Source: Bacteroides caecigallinarum (GTDB lineage: Bacteria > Bacteroidota > Bacteroidia > Bacteroidales > Bacteroidaceae). From it: a stretch of 64,000 bases of DNA. Each line of letters opens with the position of its first letter. Within the stretch, counting starts at the first letter, position 1. Below, piece after piece: positions 1 through 8,491 of this stretch. Under the pieces are notes generated by a model. It ran no database searches and had not been told where the DNA came from. It saw only the letters and a list, made by a program, of their open reading frames with translations. A program made the translations under genes and the position numbers. The DNA is taken from positions 1 through 64,000 of the forward strand of contig NZ_JACJLQ010000017.1 in assembly GCF_016902295.1 (NCBI RefSeq). Reading direction: 5' to 3'.

Positions 1-87
1 GAAGAAGAAATCATCCGGATGATTGCTAATGATAACCAAAAAATTGCTATCATCAAAAAGCTATGTCCAGAGAAGAAAACGGAATAA
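1..87 (+). CDS. C-terminal end of an unidentified protein (partial)
   Basis: The first 87 bases are open in frame 1 and end in TAA. They give 28 residues, charged and lysine-rich, ending in PEKKTE. The gene starts upstream of the window. Nothing in this tail identifies a family; it has no membrane segment. It lies 30 bases before the first lipoprotein gene on the same strand, so the two could be co-transcribed. Confidence 0.5.
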   Translation, partial: EEEIIRMIANDNQKIAIIKKLCPEKKTE

Positions 88-117
88 AGCTACTTGCGAA
101 ACTTAAATAAAGTAAAA

Positions 118-894
118 ATGAATAGAATAGAAAAAAAAGTAGCTAAAATGTTACTCTATGTTTTGAGTGGAGTATTGTTGTACTCTTGTTCTTCTGATGA
201 GGCTGAATTGCAGTTTTCTGAAGGAACAGGATATGTATCATTGAATTTGAATACAAATATCGGGTTTCAGTCAAGAGCCGTTAATGAATCTGACTATCAG
301 AATTTAAGTAATTATACTGTGCAGATTCTCAAAGACGGGAATTCTCTTCATAAATGGGATTATAATGACATTCCTGAATTTACAGAACTGGCAAATAATA
401 CTTATACTATGTTGGCTATATGTGGAGATAGTACAAAGGCTGTATATACAGATGACCTTTGCGTATTAGGTTCTAAATCATTCAAAGTAGATAATGATTC
501 TGTAAATGTAGATGTAACATGTAAACCTAATTCTGCCAGAATAAATATTGAGTTCGATGAAAAAATGGATGAATACTTCTCTGATTATGAAGTAAGAATC
601 AAAACTGCGGCTCAAGGTGGCTCTACTTATATATGGGATAAAACAACTGCTGGTCCTGTTTATTTTAAGGTGAAACAAAAAGAAAGTGTGGCAATGACTA
701 TTAAACTTACTCCTAAAAGTGGAGTAGAAGCTGACACTGAAATTCAAAAGACTTATACACTCAGTCCTGCGGATGCAATGAAGATGACATTGGCACCCGT
801 AATTGGTTCGGGTAGCTTAAGCATCACTATAACGATAGACGAAACCGTGATTGAGCATCCTGTGGATATTGAAGTTCCTTCAGAGTGGGTATGA
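118..894 (+). CDS. DUF4493-type surface lipoprotein
   Basis: A 258-residue protein with a lipoprotein signal: a lysine-rich start, a hydrophobic stretch and lipobox LLYSC. I chose the ATG at 118; a TTG at 94 in the same frame gives an unlikely signal start, and an ATG at 148 would also keep the lipobox. After the Cys comes a Gly-Tyr-Val-Ser-Leu strand and then a conserved pattern also seen in the other family members here: an aromatic residue, a V-x-V-x-C segment, then N-S-x-x-I-x-I. This is the DUF4493 family, common in Bacteroidales and of unknown function, predicted to be beta-rich and outer-membrane anchored. It is the first gene of a seven-gene cluster ending at 9271. It could be a fimbrillin-like structural or accessory protein, but nothing here proves that. 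Confidence 0.75.
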   Translation: MNRIEKKVAKMLLYVLSGVLLYSCSSDEAELQFSEGTGYVSLNLNTNIGFQSRAVNESDYQNLSNYTVQILKDGNSLHKWDYNDIPEFTELANNTYTMLAICGDSTKAVYTDDLCVLGSKSFKVDNDSVNVDVTCKPNSARINIEFDEKMDEYFSDYEVRIKTAAQGGSTYIWDKTTAGPVYFKVKQKESVAMTIKLTPKSGVEADTEIQKTYTLSPADAMKMTLAPVIGSGSLSITITIDETVIEHPVDIEVPSEWV

Positions 895-931
895 TAAATT
901 TATATTAAGAATCTACTAAACATTTATAAAT

Positions 932-2242
932 ATGTTGAAAATAATTAATACAATGGCATTGGTCGTGACCTTAATGGCAGGGCTGTCGTCGTGTGAAATG
1001 AAAGACGAAATTTTGGGCAAAGATTTAATGTCAGGTGATACGGGATTATTAAGCTTAAATGTTGAAACGGGAAAATCAAGTCGTGGAACAACTGATAAGG
1101 TAGATCAATTCCCGGTGACAATTACAGGTAAAGATGTTGATTATACTAAGAAGTTTGATTCTTATGCTGATTTACAGGCTGAAGGAGAAGTAACTCTTCC
1201 TGTTGGTACATATACTGTTGAAGCATGTTCTCCAGGAGAATTTCTAAGTACAATGAATGAACCTTTTTATGGCGGTAAATTGGAAAACGTTAAGATTGAA
1301 AAAGGTCAGACATCTGAGATTTCAGTAGTTTGTACTATGCAGAACGTTAAGATTTCAATTGATCTCACGGAAGAATTTTTGGCTACTTATGATGATTGGG
1401 AATTTAACGTAACTGATAATAAAGGCCACATAGAAACCTATACGAAATCAGAAAATGGAAATACACCAGCTCCTGTATATTGGAAAATGGATGAAAGAGT
1501 TGAGACTATCTATATTAACGGAACTGCACAAACAGTAGGAGGTGAAACTGTTACTATTTCTGGCACAGCTAATAAATCTAGTTTACCTGAATATGAAGAA
1601 GGAGATGATACGTCTTTCATTGGAGGAGATGAACTGAAGATTGAGTTTAATCCTGTAAAGGTTGAAGGCTCTACTCCTGGTATTGAGAGTGAAGGTGTTG
1701 AGATAAAAATTACATTATTTAATCAAGAAAAGAATGAAAATGTAGAAATTCCTGTCAATCCAGGTACTGAAGGTGGTAATACAGAAGAACCTGGAACAGG
1801 GGAAGATGGTGATGGTGGAGAAGAAACCGTTGCTGTACCAACTATTTCGTTCCCAAAATCTACATATACATTGCCTGATGATTCAGATGAAAATGCAAAT
1901 GTAACGATTACGGCCGAAGCAGGGCTGAAAAGCATTCAAGTAGAAATTATAGCTGGAAACGATGCTTTTAGTGTTGCTGTCAATGGAATGTTCAAAGGGG
2001 AAAATCCATTTGAATTAATCGGGAATAAGGAACTCAGCGCAGTGTTTGAAAGCATGCATATTCAGCTTCCTGAAGCTAATGACACGGAATATATATTTCC
2101 TGTAGGAAATTTTTTCCCTATATTATCTGATTCTGCATTTGGACCTACGACAGCATCCGATGGACATGTGTTTAGCATTACTGTAACAGACCAAAATGGG
2201 GAAACTGTATCTAGTAAATTAAATGTAAAAGTAACTAAATAA
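932..2242 (+). CDS. DUF4493-type lipoprotein with acidic linker and C-terminal beta domain
   Basis: A 436-residue lipoprotein with lipobox LSSC near residue 21. Residues about 35-230 carry the DUF4493-like pattern (GLLSLNVETG strand, PFYGGK, then VVCTMQNVKISIDL). Residues about 275-300 are a low-complexity linker rich in Gly, Glu and Thr, typical of a flexible tether between surface domains. The last 135 residues look like a separate beta-sandwich with no family I recognise. The gene starts 37 bases after the previous stop and stops 12 bases before the next start, so it is probably in one transcript with them. GC in a sampled line is about 32%. Function unknown; exposure at the cell surface is inferred. 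Confidence 0.75.
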   Translation: MLKIINTMALVVTLMAGLSSCEMKDEILGKDLMSGDTGLLSLNVETGKSSRGTTDKVDQFPVTITGKDVDYTKKFDSYADLQAEGEVTLPVGTYTVEACSPGEFLSTMNEPFYGGKLENVKIEKGQTSEISVVCTMQNVKISIDLTEEFLATYDDWEFNVTDNKGHIETYTKSENGNTPAPVYWKMDERVETIYINGTAQTVGGETVTISGTANKSSLPEYEEGDDTSFIGGDELKIEFNPVKVEGSTPGIESEGVEIKITLFNQEKNENVEIPVNPGTEGGNTEEPGTGEDGDGGEETVAVPTISFPKSTYTLPDDSDENANVTITAEAGLKSIQVEIIAGNDAFSVAVNGMFKGENPFELIGNKELSAVFESMHIQLPEANDTEYIFPVGNFFPILSDSAFGPTTASDGHVFSITVTDQNGETVSSKLNVKVTK

Positions 2243-2254
2243 TAGAATAATGAC

Positions 2255-4141
2255 ATGAAGAAACTATATATTCTTTTAACAGCTTGTATTCTTTTAACAG
2301 CTTGCCAAAACTTGGAACTGGAACATGAAGCTGTTGGTTTCTTGAAACTGGAAGTAGGAACTGATAAAACTACCCAAACCAGAGCAGAAGATGAGTACAA
2401 TCCTAAACAGATTGCCGTCAAGATTGTAAACTCCGCAGGCAAAACAGTGGAAGAAACAGATGACTGGACAACTTGGACAGAAGCTATTGAGCTGCCCGTA
2501 GGCACCTACACCATCGAGGCCTCTTCCGCTGGATTCGATGGGAAAACGGCAGGATGGGACAAGCCCTATTATGCCGCTAAGGAAACCGTAGACATTAAAA
2601 TGAATACTAATACCAGCAAAGAGATTGTCTGCAAGCTGGCTAATGTATTAGTAACCGTAGAATTTAGCGACGATTTCAGAGCCGCTTTCCAGAGCGCCGT
2701 GGTTGGCGTCTCAGACAAAAGCAACAGTGACAACAAAGTGACTTTCGAGATGCGCCAAGCCAGCGAAACAGGTAAGGCTTATTTTCCTGTGACTGACTTG
2801 ATATCCAACCTAACTGTATCTAACCACAAAGGTGAATTGCACAGCAAAAAAGATATCATCACTGGAATCAAAGCTCAGGAAAACGTTATTTTGCGATATC
2901 GTATAGCTTCTAGTGGCTCATCAAACATCAATGTATCAATAGATGATGCGACAAAGACTTATACTTATACAATTGGTGTTCCTGTGACTTCTACAAGTAC
3001 TTTAATTGCTTCTGCTAATGCTTGGAGTACTTTTGCCTATTTGACAGCAGAAGTTCCCTCATTTGCGGAAGTCTTCGACCAAAGCAAACTGGAATTTCAA
3101 TATAAAACAGTTGATGCTGCTGAATGGACTAAAGTAACAACTAACATTAACGTAGAAGAGAAGGATAAAAAGTTCTCTACCAAACTTACTGGTCTGACAC
3201 CAGCTACTGCTTATCAATACCGTCTCTGTTACAACGAAGGTTTAGAGAAAGGTCTTACAAGTGATATAGTGGACTTTACCACGGAAACGCCCATAGAATT
3301 ATATAACGGGAATTTTGATAATTGGTGGCGTCAAGAAGAAAAAGACAGTTCTCCTTGGTATGCTATAAGTAGTAATGATGCTACATCCTTTGATAATAGT
3401 GATAGCCATTATCTGTTTTCTTTCTGGGATTCCGGCAATGGAGGAACGGTTACTTTGAGTAAAAACCCGACCTCGCCCGAATCGAGCGAAGTACACACCG
3501 CAGGCGGAAAATCTGCCAAATTAGCATCGCAGTATGTAGGAGTAAAGTTCTTAAATATGGGCAAGTTCGCCGCCGGAAATGTTTTCACCGGACACTTCTG
3601 TAGTGCAAACATGAAAACCTATCAAGCTAAAATCAACTTTGGACAGCCGTTCTCGTCAAGGCCAACCCAGCTGACCGGATGGTTCAAGTACAACCGAGGT
3701 ACTGAAATTGACGAAGGTTCTGGTAGCTACAAGACCATCCTAGAAGCTGCTGGCGGCGACCTCTGCAGCATTTATATTGCCTTGACGGACAATGCAGGCT
3801 TCAACTACGACGGCAAGAACTTCGCCTACCAGATTGACGGCGATTTGAGCGGTGACGACCCAGCAAACTTCAAGTATAAGAATGCCATCGACTTCTCCGA
3901 AGCCAACAAGGACATCATTGCATACGGTTCAATAACTGACGAAGAAGCCAAAGGAACCGGAGCCTGGCAACAGTTCACCATCGACCTGCAATATCGCGAC
4001 CTGACCCGCACGCCGAAGTACATTATCGTCGTAGCCTCGGCCAGCAAGTACGGTGATTATTTCACAGGAAGTACAAATAGTGTCATGTACGTTGACGACC
4101 TTGAACTGATTTATGGTGATACTCCGGTAATGTCGGAATAA
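2255..4141 (+). CDS. DUF4493 plus PCMD-domain lipoprotein, mosaic composition
   Basis: A 628-residue lipoprotein. The signal peptide holds two lipoboxes in tandem (ILLTAC twice, Cys at residues 11 and 17), from an 18-base direct duplication at 2270-2305. Residues about 25-230 match the DUF4493 pattern (GFLKLEVG, PYYAAKETV, IVCKLANVLVTVEF). A fibronectin-III-like segment follows at about 245-345 (LTGLTPATAYQYRL), then a C-terminal domain matching the PCMD family (putative carbohydrate metabolism domain), with GQPFSSRPTQLTGWFKY and the ending TPKYIIVVASASKYGDYF. The last two motifs recur in the protein at 5012-6682. Base composition is patchy: about 45-53% GC in sampled lines of 2520-2760 and 3540-3900, but about 37% between. 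Function is unknown; glycan binding is the family guess. Confidence 0.8.
   Translation: MKKLYILLTACILLTACQNLELEHEAVGFLKLEVGTDKTTQTRAEDEYNPKQIAVKIVNSAGKTVEETDDWTTWTEAIELPVGTYTIEASSAGFDGKTAGWDKPYYAAKETVDIKMNTNTSKEIVCKLANVLVTVEFSDDFRAAFQSAVVGVSDKSNSDNKVTFEMRQASETGKAYFPVTDLISNLTVSNHKGELHSKKDIITGIKAQENVILRYRIASSGSSNINVSIDDATKTYTYTIGVPVTSTSTLIASANAWSTFAYLTAEVPSFAEVFDQSKLEFQYKTVDAAEWTKVTTNINVEEKDKKFSTKLTGLTPATAYQYRLCYNEGLEKGLTSDIVDFTTETPIELYNGNFDNWWRQEEKDSSPWYAISSNDATSFDNSDSHYLFSFWDSGNGGTVTLSKNPTSPESSEVHTAGGKSAKLASQYVGVKFLNMGKFAAGNVFTGHFCSANMKTYQAKINFGQPFSSRPTQLTGWFKYNRGTEIDEGSGSYKTILEAAGGDLCSIYIALTDNAGFNYDGKNFAYQIDGDLSGDDPANFKYKNAIDFSEANKDIIAYGSITDEEAKGTGAWQQFTIDLQYRDLTRTPKYIIVVASASKYGDYFTGSTNSVMYVDDLELIYGDTPVMSE
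2270..2305 (+). repeat. 18-base tandem duplication doubling a lipobox
   Basis: The 18 bases beginning ATTCTTTTAACAGCTTG occur twice back to back (2270-2287 and 2288-2305), differing only in the last base (TGT versus TGC, both Cys). They encode ILLTAC-ILLTAC in the signal peptide of the downstream lipoprotein. With one copy the signal would have only ten residues before the Cys, so the duplication also lengthens the hydrophobic core. Confidence 0.9.
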
Positions 4142-4161
4142 ATAATAATCTTTATATACCT

Positions 4162-4208
4162 TAAGGGTTAGAAACCTTTTCTATGTAAGAAATGATTTCT
4201 AACCCTTA
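4162..4208 (+). terminator. 13-bp inverted repeat in the gap before the beta-barrel gene
   Basis: TAAGGGTTAGAAA (4162-4174) and its exact reverse complement TTTCTAACCCTTA (4196-4208) enclose a 21-base loop. The stem is followed by ATTGAGGTTTT, a weak T-run. It sits in a 109-base gap in the surface cluster. It could be a partial terminator, an attenuator setting the ratio of the first three genes to the later ones, or a protein-binding site. Confidence 0.5.
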
Positions 4209-4250
4209 TTGAGGTTTTAAAAATATAATACATTTCTATAAATAAAATAG

Positions 4251-5000
4251 ATGAATAAAAGAACAATTCTGATAATATTATTAGCTTTCGTTACGACTGC
4301 AGGTATGTACGCTCAGCGAGGCAAGAGAGCCATTGAAAGAATAGACCGTGAAACGCAGTCGCGTGTATTTATACCTAAAGGAACTTGGATGGCAGGGGGG
4401 ACTGTTTCTTATTCCGAACATGAACAGGATAATCTGAATTTTCTTGTCATAAAGGATGTTGTAGGAAACGGTTACGATTTTGCCATCAGTCCTTATGTAG
4501 GATATTTTTTCCGTAATAATATGTCAGCCGGTATCCGATTTGCCTATAATCGTGATTATCTGGATTTAGGAAATCTTGATATGGATCTTGGTGACCTTAC
4601 ACTTTCTTTTAAAGATCTCTATTACCTTGAGCATAAATACGAAGTATCCGGGTTTATGCGTTCCTATATACCTATAGGAAAAAGTAAGGTATTTGGATTG
4701 TTCAATGAAATTCGTCTTACATACGGATATGGAGAAGGAAAAAACTCCACAGGCTCAGGTGCAGAGTATGATGGTACGTATCAGAAAATACAGAATTTCC
4801 AGATAGGTTTTGCTCCAGGATTGACAGCCTTTATTACGGACTGGGCGGCTGCAGAGGTTTCAGTAGGCGTGATGGGTTTTGATTTCAAATGGACAGACCA
4901 GACGACAAATCAGGTGGAACAAGGTAGGAGACGCGTTTCATCCGGTAACTTCAAGATAAATCTGTTTTCTATTAATTTAGGAATGACATTTTATTTATAG
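4251..5000 (+). CDS. outer-membrane beta-barrel protein
   Basis: A 249-residue protein with a cleavable signal peptide (MNKRTILIILLAFVTTAG, probable cut after MYAQ) and no lipobox. The mature part alternates polar and aromatic residues in strand-like stretches (VSYSEHE, AISPYVGYFF, AGIRFAYNRDY, VSGFMRSYIP, FKINLFSINLGMTFYL) and ends in the hydrophobic-aromatic pattern FYL expected of outer-membrane barrels. The length suggests an 8- to 10-stranded barrel. It is the only non-lipoprotein in the surface cluster and stops 11 bases before the next lipoprotein's preferred start. A plausible role is the membrane-embedded partner of those lipoproteins, but that rests on position only. Confidence 0.75.
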   Translation: MNKRTILIILLAFVTTAGMYAQRGKRAIERIDRETQSRVFIPKGTWMAGGTVSYSEHEQDNLNFLVIKDVVGNGYDFAISPYVGYFFRNNMSAGIRFAYNRDYLDLGNLDMDLGDLTLSFKDLYYLEHKYEVSGFMRSYIPIGKSKVFGLFNEIRLTYGYGEGKNSTGSGAEYDGTYQKIQNFQIGFAPGLTAFITDWAAAEVSVGVMGFDFKWTDQTTNQVEQGRRRVSSGNFKINLFSINLGMTFYL

Positions 5001-5011
5001 GAATGACAATA

Positions 5012-6682
5012 ATGAGAAGATATTATATAACTAAAATAATGTTTATGTTGGCTTTTATTGCCGGCATAATATCATCATGTGCTATTGAGAATGATATTCC
5101 TTATCCAATTGTTGAAGCATCCATTGAATCGATAACAGTAGAAGGCCAACGTGGTGCTGACCAAAACACTTTTACTGCAGCAACTATCAATAAGTCTGCA
5201 CGTACAGTAACTCTATACGTCAACGATGGAGTGGATATCTCTCATTTGCAGATTCTCAGCCTGAAAACAAATGTAGGGGCAGAACTTGTGGTCGATAATC
5301 CGGATGTTTGCGAGAACTTCTCGAAATTTCCTACATCTGGATTTGCTTCGCTTGATAGTATTCCTCTGTCGTCAAACACACGTGTGGATTTTACAAATCC
5401 TGTGACATTTACTCTGCGTACTTATCAGGACTACAAGTGGAAGGTAACTGTAAATCAGATAATCCAACGGGATATAGAAATAGATGGGATGCCGGCTGAT
5501 TGTGTAATTGATACATATACTCGTAAGGTTATTATTTATGTTGAGAAGGGGACGGACTTGACAAATGTCAATATAACAAAAATGAATTTGGGAGGTGAAT
5601 ACGGTCGCGTATCTCCTGATCCTACATTGAAGAAAGACTATTCAAGTCCTTCTACTTTCAATGTGAGCTGTTCATGGCAGGAATATTCATACGAATGGAC
5701 TGTATATGTCGAGGATTATCCTGATGGTGAGAGTAGCAATAGCTCTTCTAAAGGGGCATTTGCCATGACTTCGCGGGCCACCGTCTCAGGAAAAGTACAG
5801 AGTGGAAAGACTCCTAATGTGGAATATCGTAAAGATAGCGAAACATTGTGGAATACTGTTGCTTCATCAAATATTAGTATATCCGGTAATACTTTTACAG
5901 CTACTTTGACTGGTTTAAGTGCTGCTACCAAGTATAAATATCGTGTAGGTACTGATGGAAACATGGGTGAAGAACAGTCGTTCACAACTGTAGCTGCTAC
6001 TCCTTTAGAAAATGGAAGTATGGAAGAGTGGTCGCTGGAAGGTAAACAGTATAATCCTTGGGCTTCGGGAGATGATTCTTTTTGGGGGACTGGAAATCCC
6101 GGGGCGGCAGCCTTTATAGGAAATCTTACTACTCCTACAGATGACAGTGTTTCAGGAAAAGCTGCTTTGCTGGAAACAAAAAATGCGATAATAAAGCTTG
6201 GTGCAGGTAATATCTTTACAGGCGATTTCGCTCTTGACGGATTGAATGGGCTTCTTCATTTCGGACGTCCGTTTAGTTCTTTTCCTACAGCTTTAAGACT
6301 TTATTATAAATATACTCCAGCCACTATAAATATGATTGGCGATGATGTAGGCGATTTGGCTAATTTGAAAGGTGAAACAGACATTTGCCAAATATATATA
6401 GCTCTTTCAGATAAGTCTGAGCCTTATGAAATCCGTAATAATCCGAAGAACAGACAACTGTTTGATCCTAATGATGAAAATATCATTGCTTATGGTGAAT
6501 TTTCTTCCAGCGAAACAGTGACAAGCTATAAAAAACTGGAAATACCATTGGAATATAGAGCTACAGGTCGCACACCTAAATATATCATTATAGTAGCATC
6601 GTCAAGCAAGTATGGTGATTATTATATAGGTGGAGTAGGCAGCAAGCTTTGGTTAGATGAAATGGAACTGGTTTATGAATAA
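5012..6682 (+). CDS. PCMD-domain surface lipoprotein
   Basis: A 556-residue lipoprotein with lipobox IISSC. An ATG nine bases upstream (5003) is in frame; I prefer 5012 because it gives the usual MRR signal start and has AGGA eight bases before it. Residues about 30-235 look like two repeated beta domains, each ending in an aromatic Tyr-x-Trp-x-Val strand (YKWKVTV, YEWTVYV), resembling DUF5018-type modules. A fibronectin-III-like segment follows (LTGLSAATKYKYRV), then the PCMD domain with GRPFSSFPTALRLYYKY and TPKYIIIVASSSKYGDYY near the end. The last two regions are clearly homologous to the protein at 2255-4141, but this gene lacks the DUF4493 front and the GC-rich patches. Function unknown; polysaccharide binding is suggested only by the family name. 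Confidence 0.78.
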   Translation: MRRYYITKIMFMLAFIAGIISSCAIENDIPYPIVEASIESITVEGQRGADQNTFTAATINKSARTVTLYVNDGVDISHLQILSLKTNVGAELVVDNPDVCENFSKFPTSGFASLDSIPLSSNTRVDFTNPVTFTLRTYQDYKWKVTVNQIIQRDIEIDGMPADCVIDTYTRKVIIYVEKGTDLTNVNITKMNLGGEYGRVSPDPTLKKDYSSPSTFNVSCSWQEYSYEWTVYVEDYPDGESSNSSSKGAFAMTSRATVSGKVQSGKTPNVEYRKDSETLWNTVASSNISISGNTFTATLTGLSAATKYKYRVGTDGNMGEEQSFTTVAATPLENGSMEEWSLEGKQYNPWASGDDSFWGTGNPGAAAFIGNLTTPTDDSVSGKAALLETKNAIIKLGAGNIFTGDFALDGLNGLLHFGRPFSSFPTALRLYYKYTPATINMIGDDVGDLANLKGETDICQIYIALSDKSEPYEIRNNPKNRQLFDPNDENIIAYGEFSSSETVTSYKKLEIPLEYRATGRTPKYIIIVASSSKYGDYYIGGVGSKLWLDEMELVYE

Positions 6683-6701
6683 GAATTAATTAAGGATATA
6701 T

Positions 6702-8483
6702 ATGAATAAAGTAATACTATATGTTGTGGCTTTTGCTTCCCTTTGCTTAATGATGGTGGGATGTTCCGATGAAACTTTTAATCAGGAAAGTGGAAACGGA
6801 ACAGGTTATTTGCGTCTTGCTTTGGGAAGTGTGAACGTAGAACTTTCATCTACTTCAAGGGCTGATGCAGGACAACTTCCTGCAGATCTCATACCTGAAA
6901 CTTCTGATTTTATGGTTGATATAAAGATGAATGGAAAATCTGTTGATGGATTTCCAAAACCATATACAGAAATTACGGAAGATATTGAATTGATGGCAGG
7001 TTCGTATTCAGTAATAGCTTATAGTGGAGATAATAATGAGATACAGGATAAACCTTATTTTTATGGCTCGTCAACTGCTCAGATTAATCCTGGACAACCA
7101 ACAAAGACAGAAGTGAATGCTGTTTTAGCTAATGCAATGATTACTCCATCTGTAAGTGAAAGTCTGCAAAATCATTATTCAGAATGGAGTCTGTCTCTCA
7201 AAGTTGGTGAGACATCTTTGAAACTTGCTGATAATGAAAAAACTGATGGATATTTGTTCGCAAAAGCTGGTACGTCTGTAAGTGCAGTGTTTGAAGGTAC
7301 TAATATATTGGGTAATGAAAAATCTCATGAGTGGACTGTTATTTCACAGGCTGTTGCCTGCACTAAATATCTTATTCAATGTGATCCTGATATACCTGTA
7401 TTTTCATTTGGTTTAAATGCTGTAGCTGAACATACTACTAATGATTCAGGTGAGTTGAATGGTACAAAAGTATCTCTAACATTTGGAGATTTATCAGGAG
7501 TACCTGTTTCATTGATTTCAGAATTAAACGTAACTCTTGAGAATGCAGAGGGTGAATTGGTGCGTAGCTATAGTACTAATGATTTTAATAGTGTTGGTGA
7601 AATGTTGGTTGAGAATAATTGGCCTTATTTACCTCAGGGAGATTATACATTAAGATATAGTTATACTATTGATGGCGAGAAGGTAAGTGAGGAAAATACA
7701 GAAGCAAAAATAGTGTCAATGCCATTACCTGTATTTAATGCAGTTGCTTCAGCTCAGACAAGTTATTCAATATATCAATCAGATGGGGCAGCTGCTGCGA
7801 ATAATACTGATGGGTCAAGTATATTTAATGTAACTGCTACAGCATCTATATCACCTGAAATTTTAGGTAATGACAAATATACAAATTTATTAAGTGTTAC
7901 ATATTCTTTGGATACTGGAGAAAGTACTACAGAAGAATCACCTGTATTTGAAAACCTTAAATGGGGTAAACGTACTTTGACAGCTTTTGTAATGTTTGAT
8001 AAAGGTAGTGCTACATCATCGGTAGAATGTGATGTTACTGGGATACCTTATTATGTTAGTTTTAATGGAAATACTAATCCTGAAAATTGGATTTTAAGTA
8101 ATAATGGAAAATGTGGTGATAGACTTACATTGAAAAAAGGTGAGGCTTATGCTTTATCCCCTAAATTTCATATACCTATGGATTTAGATGTTGGAGTAGT
8201 TTTGAACGCGTATGCCTATGGAGGATCTATTCCATATGATTATAAGCCTACAGTTTCAATTCATCCATCAGAAGTTGGTATAAACTCTACTGTGATTACA
8301 ACATTGCAAGGATCGATTGAAGTTCCAGGAACAGCTTCATTTCATGATATTAGTACAATGTTTACCTTAACAGATAAGGTAGGTAAAATTTGTATATATA
8401 CAAGAGGAAACGTTACTGGTTGGTCTGTTGGTACAGGTGATATTGGAGTTGTTTGTGACCATTTTTCTGTACAATATAAATAA
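6702..8483 (+). CDS. large DUF4493-type lipoprotein
   Basis: A 593-residue lipoprotein with lipobox MVGC near residue 21. The first 230 residues carry the DUF4493 signature (GYLRLALGSV, PYFYGSSTAQI, then VNAVLANAMITPSV), although the usual Cys in the V-x-C segment is absent. The remaining 360 residues are predicted as several beta-sandwich units (about 235-345, 345-450 and 450-593), with a jelly-roll-like ending (WILSNNGKCGDRLTL to VVCDHFSVQYK) that may be a carbohydrate-binding-type fold. The gene is strongly AT-rich; one sampled line near 7861 is 25% GC. It follows the PCMD gene by 19 bases and precedes the last DUF4493 gene by 8, so it belongs to the same transcript. Confidence 0.72.
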   Translation: MNKVILYVVAFASLCLMMVGCSDETFNQESGNGTGYLRLALGSVNVELSSTSRADAGQLPADLIPETSDFMVDIKMNGKSVDGFPKPYTEITEDIELMAGSYSVIAYSGDNNEIQDKPYFYGSSTAQINPGQPTKTEVNAVLANAMITPSVSESLQNHYSEWSLSLKVGETSLKLADNEKTDGYLFAKAGTSVSAVFEGTNILGNEKSHEWTVISQAVACTKYLIQCDPDIPVFSFGLNAVAEHTTNDSGELNGTKVSLTFGDLSGVPVSLISELNVTLENAEGELVRSYSTNDFNSVGEMLVENNWPYLPQGDYTLRYSYTIDGEKVSEENTEAKIVSMPLPVFNAVASAQTSYSIYQSDGAAAANNTDGSSIFNVTATASISPEILGNDKYTNLLSVTYSLDTGESTTEESPVFENLKWGKRTLTAFVMFDKGSATSSVECDVTGIPYYVSFNGNTNPENWILSNNGKCGDRLTLKKGEAYALSPKFHIPMDLDVGVVLNAYAYGGSIPYDYKPTVSIHPSEVGINSTVITTLQGSIEVPGTASFHDISTMFTLTDKVGKICIYTRGNVTGWSVGTGDIGVVCDHFSVQYK

Positions 8484-8491
8484 TTGAATTT

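Noticed and set aside
1-87. Recombinase acting on the invertible susC promoter
   Set aside because: The 28-residue tail has no tyrosine-recombinase motif, so nothing supports that identity.
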